Assembly: GCA_963822905.1 (NCBI GenBank)
Contig: CAWGJF010000002.1
Span: forward strand, 682,001-746,000
Origin: CAWGJF01 sp963822905
GTDB taxonomy: Bacteria; Bacteroidota; Ignavibacteria; Ignavibacteriales; Ignavibacteriaceae
DNA length: 64,000 nt
Direction: 5' to 3'
Shown: positions 17,064 through 24,530 of the stretch, piece by piece
Layout of the letters: each line of letters opens with the position of its first letter
Position numbering within the stretch: the first letter of the stretch is position 1
Program-made: the position numbers and the translations under genes
Notes under the pieces: model-generated
What the model was told of the DNA's origin: nothing
Seen by the model: the letters and a program-made list of their open reading frames with translations, nothing else
The model's database searches: none

Positions 17064-18407
17064 ATGCCAAATAAAGTAACATCGAATGCTGATTATCCAT
17101 CAATCAAAAAATCAGATGAATTGTATGCAAGGGCTTTAAACTTGATCCCATCTGTTACTCAGACACTTGCTAAAGGACCACAACAAAATATAAATGGAAT
17201 TGCGCCTAAATATTTACAAAGAGGAAAAGGCTCACACGTCTGGGATGTTGATGGAAACGAATATATAGATTATTTAATGGGGATTGGACCTCTTTCGCTT
17301 GGATACTGTTATGATAAGGTTGACGAAGCAATTAAAAAACAGCTTAATGATGGAATTACATTTTCACTTATGCATCCTCTGGAAGTTGAAGTAGCAGAAT
17401 TGATTCACGAGGTCGTTCCAAATGCTGAATCGGTTCGTTACAGCAAAACCGGCGCTGATGTTACGTCAGCAGCAATTCGCGTCGCAAGAGCATTCACTGG
17501 AAGAAATAAAGTACTTTGCTGTGGTTACCATGGTTGGCATGATTGGTATATTGGAGTGACAGATCGTAACAAAGGAATCCCCTCTATTGTTCAGGACTTA
17601 ACTTTTACTTTTAATTATAATGATATCCAATCAGTTATTGATTCCATTGATGATGATACTGCTGCTGTTATTTTAGAACCATTTGTTTTTGAAGCACCAA
17701 AAGATAATTTTCTGCAGAAACTTAAAGATGTTTGTTCAGAAAACGGAACTATATTGATCTTTGATGAAATGTGGTCAGGATTTAGAATTGCTCTTGGGGG
17801 CGCACAAGAATTTTTTAATGTAAAAGCAGATCTTGCCGTATTTTCAAAAGCGGTTGCTAACGGAATGCCGATTTCAATAATTTCCGGGAGAAAAGATGTA
17901 ATGAAAGTTTTAGAAAAGGATGTTTTCTTTTACACAACTTTTGGAGGAGAAGCTTTATCGCTTGCTGCTGCCAAGGCGACTATTACGGAGTTGAGAGAGA
18001 AAAATGTTCCTGCCTATCTTTCAAAACAAGGAAAGAAATTGAAAGATGGCTATAATCAAATTGCTTCTGAACTTGGAATGAATTATACAAAATGTATAGG
18101 ATACGAATGTAGAACAATAATAACTTTTGATTCATCTGCTGGAAATCCACTTGAACTTAAATCGCTTGTTCAGCAGGAAATGATAAAACGCGGAATTCTC
18201 TGGGGTGGATTTCATAACATGAGTTATTCACATTCCAATGAAGATATTGAGTATACATTAAAAACCTACAGAGAAGTTCTTCCCATTCTAAAAGAAGCGG
18301 TTAATAACAATACAGTTAAAGAAAACTTAAAAGGTGAACCGGTTGAACCTGTATTCAGAAAAGTAAGCAACTTTAATACTAAGCCTAAAAAGAAAGAGAT
18401 GGTTTGA
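17064..18407 (+). CDS. Class III PLP aminotransferase (glutamate-1-semialdehyde-aminomutase-like)
   Basis: The protein has about 447 residues. I place the start at the ATG at 17064, behind an AAGGAAG ribosome site at 17052-17058; an in-frame TTG at 17043 would overlap the previous stop and lacks a site. Motifs: GNEYIDYLMGIGPLSLGY, YSKTGADVTSAAIRVAR, CCGYHGWHDWY, IFDEMWSGFR (PLP-ring Asp) and VFSKAVANGMPISII with the Schiff-base lysine. This is the HemL/GSAM subgroup, but the cluster context argues for amination of a sugar or sugar nucleotide rather than haem synthesis. An acidic/basic tail after residue 425 is unusual. The SDR gene follows after 4 nt. Confidence 0.82.
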   Translation: MPNKVTSNADYPSIKKSDELYARALNLIPSVTQTLAKGPQQNINGIAPKYLQRGKGSHVWDVDGNEYIDYLMGIGPLSLGYCYDKVDEAIKKQLNDGITFSLMHPLEVEVAELIHEVVPNAESVRYSKTGADVTSAAIRVARAFTGRNKVLCCGYHGWHDWYIGVTDRNKGIPSIVQDLTFTFNYNDIQSVIDSIDDDTAAVILEPFVFEAPKDNFLQKLKDVCSENGTILIFDEMWSGFRIALGGAQEFFNVKADLAVFSKAVANGMPISIISGRKDVMKVLEKDVFFYTTFGGEALSLAAAKATITELREKNVPAYLSKQGKKLKDGYNQIASELGMNYTKCIGYECRTIITFDSSAGNPLELKSLVQQEMIKRGILWGGFHNMSYSHSNEDIEYTLKTYREVLPILKEAVNNNTVKENLKGEPVEPVFRKVSNFNTKPKKKEMV

Positions 18408-18411
18408 TCAG

Positions 18412-19230
18412 TTGCACCAAAATCTTGAAAAGTTATTCTCTTTAAAAAATAAAGTAGCAATAGTAACTGGTGCACTTGGTTTGATTGGTAAAAATCATTG
18501 TGCTGCTTTATCTGAAGCGGGTGCAAATGTAGTAGTCTGTGATCTAGATAAAAATAGATGTGAAGAATTTTCAAAAACTTTATCCGAAGAATCAATTGGA
18601 ATTGGAACAGACATTACAAAAAAGGAATCTGTCCAGAAATTAAAAGAACAAGTTTTAGAAAAGTTTAATAGAATAGATATTCTTGTAAATAATGCAGCAA
18701 TAAATGATATGTTTGAAAATCCACAAGCTGCTTCAGAACTTTCAAAGTTTGAAAATTATCCATTGGACCTCTGGCAAAAATCCATTGATGTGAATATAAC
18801 TGGTATGTTTCTCTGTTCGCAGAATATTGGTTCTTATATGTCAGAAAATAGAAATGGAAGTATTATTAATGTTGCTTCAACTTATGGTGTTGTGGCTCCT
18901 GATCAATCACTTTACAAAACGCCCGATGGTAATCAGAATTTTTACAAATCAGCAGCTTACCCGGTTACCAAAGGTGCAGTTATTTCCTTTACTAGATTTC
19001 TTGCTGCTTATTGGGGTAAAAAAGGTATCCGGGTAAATACCTTAACACCCGGCGGAGTAGAGAATAACCAGGATGAATATTTTATAAAAAACTATTCTTC
19101 AAAAACTCCATTGGGAAGAATGGCCGCACCAACAGATTATAATGGGGCACTCGTTTTTCTTGCAAGTGATGCTTCTTCATATATGACTGGTGCTAATTTA
19201 ATTGTTGACGGAGGCTGGACAGCATGGTAA
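18412..19230 (+). CDS. SDR family oxidoreductase of sugar-acid cluster (PtmA-like)
   Basis: The protein has 272 residues and starts at TTG (18412), preceded by a purine-rich AGAGATGG. Motifs: AIVTGALGLIGKNH (TGxxxGxG), ILVNNAAIND (NNAG-type), a serine in INVASTYGV, and the catalytic YPVTK pair near residue 184. The C-terminal ANLIVDGGWTAW is the classical SDR ending. It resembles PtmA-type SDRs found in flagellin-glycosylation loci that make legionaminic-type sugars (family knowledge). It probably oxidises or reduces a sugar intermediate. Its stop overlaps the start of the phosphatase gene by 7 nt. Confidence 0.82.
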   Translation: MHQNLEKLFSLKNKVAIVTGALGLIGKNHCAALSEAGANVVVCDLDKNRCEEFSKTLSEESIGIGTDITKKESVQKLKEQVLEKFNRIDILVNNAAINDMFENPQAASELSKFENYPLDLWQKSIDVNITGMFLCSQNIGSYMSENRNGSIINVASTYGVVAPDQSLYKTPDGNQNFYKSAAYPVTKGAVISFTRFLAAYWGKKGIRVNTLTPGGVENNQDEYFIKNYSSKTPLGRMAAPTDYNGALVFLASDASSYMTGANLIVDGGWTAW

Positions 19231-19760
19231 TTGATAATGAATTGATGAATAAAAATCTTCCGTTGAAAGATAAACTTTCAAAAATAAAAATATTATTAAC
19301 TGATAACGACGGAGTGTTAACAGACACAGGTGTTTACTTTTCAAAAAATGGAGAAGAATTTAAAAGATTTTCAATACGCGATGGAATGGGTGTAGAGAGG
19401 TTAAGAAAATATGCAAGAATCGAAACCGTTATTGTTACCGGGGAAGAATCCGGTGCAGTTAGATCAAGAGCAGAAAAATTGAAAATTAAAGAATTCTATC
19501 TCGGAGTGAAGGATAAGACTGATGTTTTGAAAAAAGTTATGAAGAAAAATAATTTAAAAGAAGAAAATGTTGCATTTGTTGGTGACGATGCAAATGATGT
19601 TAACATTATGAAGTTAGTTGGATTTTCAGCAACTCCATCAGACGGTATGAGTTTTGTAAAAGAGTTTTCAGATTATATTTGCATAAATCGAAGTGGGAAC
19701 GGAGCGTTCAGAGAGGTTGCCGAATTAATTTTGGCATTTAACTTTAAAGAACCTATTTAA
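19224..19760 (+). CDS. KdsC-like HAD phosphatase
   Basis: The protein has 178 residues. ILLTDNDGVLTDTGVYFS (about residues 24-41) is HAD motif I (DxDG) in the C0 capless KdsC arrangement, IVTGEESGAVRSRAEKL is motif II, and VAFVGDDANDVNIMKLVG (about residues 114-131) is motif III/IV. The length matches KdsC and N-acylneuraminate-9-phosphate phosphatases. Its placement directly before the NeuB-like synthase implies that the synthase product is a phosphorylated ulosonate that must be dephosphorylated before CMP activation, as in KDO and KDN pathways. An alternative start lies at 19245. Confidence 0.85.
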   Translation: MVIDNELMNKNLPLKDKLSKIKILLTDNDGVLTDTGVYFSKNGEEFKRFSIRDGMGVERLRKYARIETVIVTGEESGAVRSRAEKLKIKEFYLGVKDKTDVLKKVMKKNNLKEENVAFVGDDANDVNIMKLVGFSATPSDGMSFVKEFSDYICINRSGNGAFREVAELILAFNFKEPI

Positions 19761-19782
19761 TTTTTTAACAGAGGAGTAAGTT

Positions 19783-20676
19783 TTGAAAAACCGTGAAATC
19801 AAAGTTGGAAATAATTTTATTGGTGATGGTCACCCGGTTTTTGTAATTGCCGAAATTGGTATTAATCATAACGGCTCTGTCGATATAGCAAAAAAATTAA
19901 TTGAAGGAGCCAATTCAACTGGTTGTAATGCAGTTAAGTTTCAGAAACGAACTCCTGAAATTTGTGTCCCAAAAGATCAATGGAATGTTGAAAGAGATAC
20001 CCCTTGGGGAAGAATGACATATATAGATTACCGCCAAAAAGTTGAATTTAATAAAGAAGAATATGCTGAAATAGATAGATATTGTAAATCTCTTGAAATC
20101 ACCTGGTTTGCAAGTTGCTGGGATGAACCTTCAGTTGACTTTATGGAAGAGTTTAATCCCCCACTCTATAAAATGGCATCCGCTTCGTTAACCGATGAAG
20201 GGTTGATGTTGAAACATAAAAAATTAAACAAACCTTTGATAATTTCAACTGGTATGTCAACAATGGATGAGATAGAAGCAGCAGTTATATTATTTGGAAT
20301 AGAAAATTTATTAATTGCTCACTCAACTTCAGCATATCCTTGTAATAATAATGAATTGAACCTCAGGATGATTAAAACACTGAGAGATTTATATCCAATT
20401 ACTCCCATTGGATATTCAGGGCATGAAACAGGACTTGCACCAAGCATGGCGGCTATTGCAATTGGTGCTTCATTCATTGAGAGACATATTACAATTGATC
20501 GGGCAATGTGGGGAACAGACCAGGCAGCATCAGTTGAAGTTACGGGGTTTGACCGTTTAGTCAGAGATATTAGGGATATTGAAAAAGCTCTTGGTGATGG
20601 AATTAAAAAAGTTTATGATAGCGAACTTGGTGCAAGAGCAAAACTTAGAAAAGTAAAATCTGAAACAACAGTTTAG
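19783..20676 (+). CDS. NeuB-like N-acylneuraminate/ulosonate synthase lacking the SAF domain
   Basis: The protein has 297 residues and starts at TTG (19783), 6 nt after a GAGGAG ribosome site. It is a TIM barrel with VIAEIGINHNGSVDIAKKLI, NAVKFQKRTPE, ITWFASCWDEPSVDFM, PLIISTGMSTMDEIEAAV, IGYSGHETGLAPSMAAIAIG and FIERHITIDRAMWGTDQAASVE, all NeuB motifs including the metal-binding histidines. Classical NeuB/SpsE/LegI proteins (about 335-350 residues) end in an antifreeze-like SAF domain; this one stops at about the end of the barrel. It condenses phosphoenolpyruvate with an aldose or aldose phosphate. With the phosphatase gene just upstream, a phosphorylated aldose is the likely substrate. Confidence 0.85.
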   Translation: MKNREIKVGNNFIGDGHPVFVIAEIGINHNGSVDIAKKLIEGANSTGCNAVKFQKRTPEICVPKDQWNVERDTPWGRMTYIDYRQKVEFNKEEYAEIDRYCKSLEITWFASCWDEPSVDFMEEFNPPLYKMASASLTDEGLMLKHKKLNKPLIISTGMSTMDEIEAAVILFGIENLLIAHSTSAYPCNNNELNLRMIKTLRDLYPITPIGYSGHETGLAPSMAAIAIGASFIERHITIDRAMWGTDQAASVEVTGFDRLVRDIRDIEKALGDGIKKVYDSELGARAKLRKVKSETTV

Positions 20677-20690
20677 TTTGTTTTTGAATT

Positions 20691-21575
20691 ATGATTGAGA
20701 GTATCTTAAATATGTTGACTACGGTATGGACCTGGATTGCAGATTATTTTACAAATATGAGCAATGCAGAACTGACTTCAACCATATTAATTATTGGTGC
20801 TGCAATATTCTTTATTATTCTTGAAAGATTTTTTCCATATACTAAAGGTCAAAAAATTCTTAGAGAGGGTTTCTTTGATGATCTTGCTCTTTACACTATT
20901 GCCCAAAGTTATATACTCGGAATATTTATTTTTACATATGTTATTAAGTTTATTGATGATTCTACAGGTCTATCGAGATTAAACCTGTTTGCAAATATTC
21001 CTGTTTGGCTTCAGCTTGTTTTTTTTACTATTACTCACGATCTATACATTTACTGGATGCACAGGTGGCAGCATAAGAACAAATATATGTGGAGAATTCA
21101 CGAAGCACATCATTCACCAAAAAAAGTTGATTGGTTATCCGGCTCACGATCACACGCGATTGAAATTTTAATTAACCAAACGATTGAGTTTATGCCGATT
21201 ATTCTTCTCGGCTCACCGCCTGAAGTGATTGCTTATAAAGGATTGATCAGTGCAGTTTGGGGAATGTACATTCATTCTAATCTTAACATAAAGACCGGTG
21301 CCCTGCAAAAAATAATTAATGGTCCTGAAATGCACCGTTGGCATCATTCAACTGGAAAAGGCAGAAACAGGAATTTTGCTACAAAACTGGCAATCTGGGA
21401 TTGGATATTTGGAACTGCATATTTCCCTGAAACTAAACCAGATGAATACGGTTTGAAAACCTACTTTCCCCGATTTTATCTGTTACAAACCTTTTATGCC
21501 TTCAGATCTTTTAAGAAAAAACAATTCTCAAAAACCCGGAATCTTATTTCCTCTTTTACTCAAAAATCTTCTTAA
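20691..21575 (+). CDS. Sterol desaturase/fatty acid hydroxylase superfamily protein
   Basis: The protein has 294 residues and four predicted membrane segments in its first 140 residues. Di-iron histidine boxes: THDLYIYWMHRWQHKN (HxxxHxxxH type, about residue 118), IHEAHHSPKK (HxxHH, about residue 138), and MHRWHHSTGKGRNRNFA with IWDWIFGT (about residue 218). The enzyme would hydroxylate or desaturate a lipid or hydrophobic substrate with O2. It starts 14 nt after the NeuB-like gene and looks co-transcribed with the sugar-acid genes, so it may modify the lipid carrier or acceptor; that link is inference. Its TAA lies inside the first repeat of the Pho box for the next gene. Confidence 0.83.
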   Translation: MIESILNMLTTVWTWIADYFTNMSNAELTSTILIIGAAIFFIILERFFPYTKGQKILREGFFDDLALYTIAQSYILGIFIFTYVIKFIDDSTGLSRLNLFANIPVWLQLVFFTITHDLYIYWMHRWQHKNKYMWRIHEAHHSPKKVDWLSGSRSHAIEILINQTIEFMPIILLGSPPEVIAYKGLISAVWGMYIHSNLNIKTGALQKIINGPEMHRWHHSTGKGRNRNFATKLAIWDWIFGTAYFPETKPDEYGLKTYFPRFYLLQTFYAFRSFKKKQFSKTRNLISSFTQKSS

Positions 21576-21610
21576 CAATTTCTTCACAATCTCTTCACTT
21601 TAACTTAACA
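21572..21610 (+). promoter_or_regulatory. Pho box: four 11-bp-phased repeats
   Basis: TTAACA (21572), TTCACA (21583), TTCACT (21594) and TTAACA (21605) recur at exactly 11-bp steps. This is the layout bound by PhoB/PhoP response regulators (B. subtilis TTAACA half-sites with 4-6 bp spacers; E. coli 11-bp Pho-box repeats). The array ends 9 nt before a TAnnTTTG promoter element. It implies induction of the downstream phosphoesterase by phosphate limitation. Confidence 0.78.
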
Positions 21611-21619
21611 GTTAAAAGT

Positions 21620-21627
21620 TATTTTTG
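21620..21627 (+). promoter_or_regulatory. -7 promoter element of the metallophosphoesterase gene
   Basis: TATTTTTG is a full match to the Bacteroidota -7 element TAnnTTTG. It has no -33 partner; the Pho box occupies that place, as expected for an activator-dependent promoter. A start near 21633 leaves a leader of about 24 nt before the TTG start at 21657. Confidence 0.6.
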
Positions 21628-21656
21628 TATATCGAATAACAATGGAGGAGAGAACA

Positions 21657-22640
21657 TTGAAAATTGCACACATTTCAGATCTGCATCTAAATTCATTTTT
21701 TAATGACTCAACTTATAAAAAGTTAGAATTCCTACTTAAAAATATTTCTGATCAAAAAGTTGATCATCTTGTTATAACAGGTGACCTTACTGACAATGCA
21801 GAACGGACTGACTTCCTGCTTCTTAGAAGGTTATTGAAAAGATATGGATTTCTTTCCGGTCAGAAGCTTTCACTAACGATTGGAAATCACGATATCTTTG
21901 GTGGTGTACAAAAACCTGATGATATATTTCTATTTGGAGATAAATGTCGAAATGTAGATTACAAGAAAAAAGTTTCTGACTTTATCAGCTATTTCCCTGA
22001 AGCTTTTGAAAATTGTGATTATGTTGACAAAGACTACTTCCCTTTCCTAAAAATAATCAACGATGTTTTGTTCCTGGGAATAAATTCTATTGCAGAGTAT
22101 TCAGCAATTAATAATCCTTTCGCTTCGAACGGAGAAGTATCTTTAAGTCAGTTTAATAAAACATTAGAATTACTTTCGAAACATTCTGTTGATTATTTGC
22201 ACATATTTGTGCTCATTCATCACCATTTCAATAAAATAAAATCAAATTCTAAAAGCTCACTCGGAATGATCTGGAAGAATATTGAAAAGCAAACTATGAA
22301 ATTAAAAAACAAAAAAAGATTATTTAAACTGTTTAAAAATTTTAATGTTGACTTTGTTCTTCATGGCCACCTGCACGAATCGAAAGAATACACCAGGAGA
22401 GAAATTAGATTTTTAAATGCTGGTGCTACAATTAGAGGAAAACATGAAAACCGGATCAGCTATAATATTATTGATACAGAAAATAAAAAGATAAACATAA
22501 AGATGTTTGAACTAGAAGCTAACGTGAAACCAAAAGGACAGGGTAATTCACAAGCTACTGGATCTTTTAATGGATTACTTTTTAACAGGGAATTAATCCG
22601 GGAAGAAAATTCGTCCTTAATTAAAGAGGAGTTATTTTGA
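21657..22640 (+). CDS. Calcineurin-like metallophosphoesterase, Pho-regulated
   Basis: The protein has about 327 residues. I choose TTG at 21657 because GGAGGAG (21644-21650) is an ideal ribosome site 6 nt upstream and the protein then starts MKIAHISDLHL, as family members do; an in-frame ATG at 21642 would swallow that site. Motifs in order: HISDLHLN, LVITGDLTD, LTIGNHDIFGG, FVLIHHHFN and FVLHGHLHESKEY, supplying the full binuclear metal centre. There is no signal peptide, so it is probably cytoplasmic. A Pho box precedes it, suggesting phosphodiester or phosphate scavenging under starvation. The substrate is unknown. Confidence 0.88.
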   Translation: MKIAHISDLHLNSFFNDSTYKKLEFLLKNISDQKVDHLVITGDLTDNAERTDFLLLRRLLKRYGFLSGQKLSLTIGNHDIFGGVQKPDDIFLFGDKCRNVDYKKKVSDFISYFPEAFENCDYVDKDYFPFLKIINDVLFLGINSIAEYSAINNPFASNGEVSLSQFNKTLELLSKHSVDYLHIFVLIHHHFNKIKSNSKSSLGMIWKNIEKQTMKLKNKKRLFKLFKNFNVDFVLHGHLHESKEYTRREIRFLNAGATIRGKHENRISYNIIDTENKKINIKMFELEANVKPKGQGNSQATGSFNGLLFNRELIREENSSLIKEELF

Positions 22641-22651
22641 TCATTTATCTA

Positions 22652-22846
22652 TCAATTCTCTAATTTATAAGAGTTATATATTAATTCGTATTCCTGCAGC
22701 CATTCATTTTCCAATTCAAAATAAACATAGTCGGAGGCATTTATTGATTCATCGTTTTGAGTGTTAGCCTCTTCTTTAATGTCATAATCCCGGGAAATAT
22801 TGCTGCTTAAATTCAATGGAATAAATTTATTTTCTGTTTTTCTCAT
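22652..22846 (-). CDS. Small acidic hypothetical protein
   Basis: The protein has 64 residues and is rich in Glu, Asn and Tyr, with no membrane segment or recognised domain. A good ribosome site AAAGGAAC stands just before the ATG on the minus strand, and a TAAATTTG -7-like element (complement of 22869-22876) lies about 25 nt upstream of the start. It converges with the phosphoesterase gene, with 11 nt between the stops. I do not recognise the family. The gene is plausible because of its ribosome site and its lack of an opposite-strand gene. Confidence 0.5.
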   Translation of the reverse strand: MRKTENKFIPLNLSSNISRDYDIKEEANTQNDESINASDYVYFELENEWLQEYELIYNSYKLEN

Positions 22847-22868
22847 AAGTTCCTTTCAATTTTTAATT

Positions 22869-22876
22869 CAAATTTA
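22869..22876 (-). promoter_or_regulatory. Candidate -7 element for the 64-residue ORF
   Basis: The minus strand reads TAAATTTG, matching TAnnTTTG, with a start site predicted around 22863. No -33 element is evident. Confidence 0.3.
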
Positions 22877-22940
22877 ATGACAGAAAGGCAGTTTGGTGTG
22901 AAGCTAAAGTTAAATTCACGTTAAATAATTATTACGACAT

Positions 22941-22970
22941 CAAATAAAAAGGGGCACCTGCTGGTGCCCC
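22941..22970 (-). terminator. Minus-strand intrinsic terminator in the pst upstream region
   Basis: GGGGCACC-tgct-GGTGCCCC (22951-22970) is a perfect 8-bp GC-rich hairpin. On the minus strand it is followed by TTTTTATTT, a standard U-tract; on the plus strand no U-run follows. No minus-strand gene lies to its right before the divergent porin gene, so it must end an unannotated transcript starting between 22971 and 23412, or act as a leader attenuator. The 566-bp gap 22847-23412 otherwise holds the pst Pho box and promoter. Confidence 0.6.
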
Positions 22971-23265
22971 ATATCGAAGGAAGAGAGCGAGCGAGAGATA
23001 AAATAAAAAACAACTTTGTCATTAATTAAATATTTTATTCAGTGCGTATTCTAATTTTATATATCCAATCCGAAAGGTTATTAATCTAATTCCATAAAAT
23101 ATTTTTTCAATTAATATTCTAAACATAATTACTAATTATTACCAGAATGTTAACTAAATATTATTGATATGTTAACAATATACCAATGATAACTAGTATA
23201 GTGAGTTCTAAACAATTATACAATTTTACGGGTATCTTTGAAAAACCTAACTGTAAACTCATCTC

Positions 23266-23304
23266 TTAACAATTTGGTAACAATATCTTAAACTTGTCTT
23301 AATA
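23266..23304 (+). promoter_or_regulatory. Pho box of the porin-pst operon
   Basis: TTAACA (23266), GTAACA (23277), TTAAAC (23288) and TTAATA (23299) occur at exact 11-bp steps; a degenerate fifth unit TCCAAC (23310) keeps the phase and would place the array 9 nt from the -7 element, the same spacing as in the phosphoesterase promoter. A further pair of GTTAAC sites at 23149 and 23171 is 22 bp apart. This predicts PhoB/PhoP-type control of the operon. Confidence 0.75.
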
Positions 23305-23324
23305 TATACTCCAACCCAATAATC

Positions 23325-23332
23325 TAAATTTG
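23325..23332 (+). promoter_or_regulatory. -7 promoter element of the porin-pst operon
   Basis: TAAATTTG matches TAnnTTTG and lies downstream of the Pho box. The predicted start near 23338 gives a leader of about 75 nt before the porin ATG. Confidence 0.5.
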
Positions 23333-23412
23333 TAGGTGTTGAAGTTGATATTTTAAAACTTCCCCCAGATAATAAAATACTATTCATTCATAATATTATA
23401 GGTTAGTTCTAT

Positions 23413-24456
23413 ATGAAAAACTTACTATACCTTTTCCTCGCTCTATTGTTTATGGGAAATTTATTTGCTCAGGACAAAACTGCTGTTGGCAGTGTTGGTC
23501 CGGTTAAGTTTAGTGGACTAATGTTCGGTGATCTTTTTTATAATGTCGATGCTATAAATCCAACAAAAAAAGATATTAATGGCTTTAATTTTAGAAGAAT
23601 ATATATAACGACTGATTATACTATAAACGATCAATTCTCTACAAGATTCAGAATGGAATCAGCTATAACTAATGGTTCCAACATTGGAGTTTTTGTAAAA
23701 GATGCATGGTTAAAATGGAAAGATGTTTTCAAAGGATCAGATCTTATAGTAGGTATGTCCCCCACCCCTGCCTTTGATGTTTCTGAAGGAGCATGGGGTT
23801 ATCGTTCGTTGGAAAAAACAATAATGGATTATTTCGGAATAGTTTCTTCACGGGATATTGGTATCGATTTAAAAGGTAAATTATCTGAAAGCGGATCAGC
23901 AAAGTACTGGCTGAAAATTGGTAATGGTTCAGGCAATAAACCTGAAACAGATAAATACAACAGATATTATGGACAATTACAGTTTTCACCGGGTAGTTTT
24001 TTAATCACACTTTATGGTGATTTTAATACATTGCCTCAAAAAATGGATCCAGTTGACAGTACATTTAAGAATAATTCTGCATTTGTAGCTGCTGCTTTTG
24101 TAAGCTATAAATATGAAAAATCATTTGCATTGGGTGTTGAAGGTTTCATAAAAAGTCAACAAAACAATTTTGCATTAACATCGGGTGATATGCTGGAAAC
24201 ACAATCCGGATTAGGATTGTCTTTTTGGGCTAAAGCAATGTTATCTGAATCAGTTGGAATTGTTGGTAGATACGATATGTTTGATCCAAATACGAACAGT
24301 TCAATTAAAAACGATATGCAGAGTTTAATAATTGGTGCAATTGATTTTAAAGTCTCTCCAAAGGTAAGTGTCATGCCTGGTATTGAAGTTCACACACTTG
24401 AGGGTGCAGACAATAGTGATGTTACTCCAAGAGTAACGTTTTTCTGGGAGTTTTAA
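23413..24456 (+). CDS. Porin, probably phosphate-selective
   Basis: The protein has 347 residues. The signal peptide MKNLLYLFLALLFMGNLFAQ is followed by a beta-barrel-like sequence of alternating aromatic strands (SGLMFGDLFYNVDAINP, FNFRRIYITTDYTIND, FSTRFRMESAITNGSN) and a C-terminal aromatic residue in VTFFWEF, the outer-membrane insertion signal. It resembles OprO/P-type porins. Standing first in an operon with pstSCAB-phoU and behind a Pho box, it is probably the outer-membrane entry route for phosphate; that specificity is inferred from context. Confidence 0.75.
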   Translation: MKNLLYLFLALLFMGNLFAQDKTAVGSVGPVKFSGLMFGDLFYNVDAINPTKKDINGFNFRRIYITTDYTINDQFSTRFRMESAITNGSNIGVFVKDAWLKWKDVFKGSDLIVGMSPTPAFDVSEGAWGYRSLEKTIMDYFGIVSSRDIGIDLKGKLSESGSAKYWLKIGNGSGNKPETDKYNRYYGQLQFSPGSFLITLYGDFNTLPQKMDPVDSTFKNNSAFVAAAFVSYKYEKSFALGVEGFIKSQQNNFALTSGDMLETQSGLGLSFWAKAMLSESVGIVGRYDMFDPNTNSSIKNDMQSLIIGAIDFKVSPKVSVMPGIEVHTLEGADNSDVTPRVTFFWEF

Positions 24457-24530
24457 TCTTAACAAATAAATAAATGTTTTCAATTATAAACAATTCAATG
24501 AAATTAATAATATAAAGTAAGGAGTTTACT

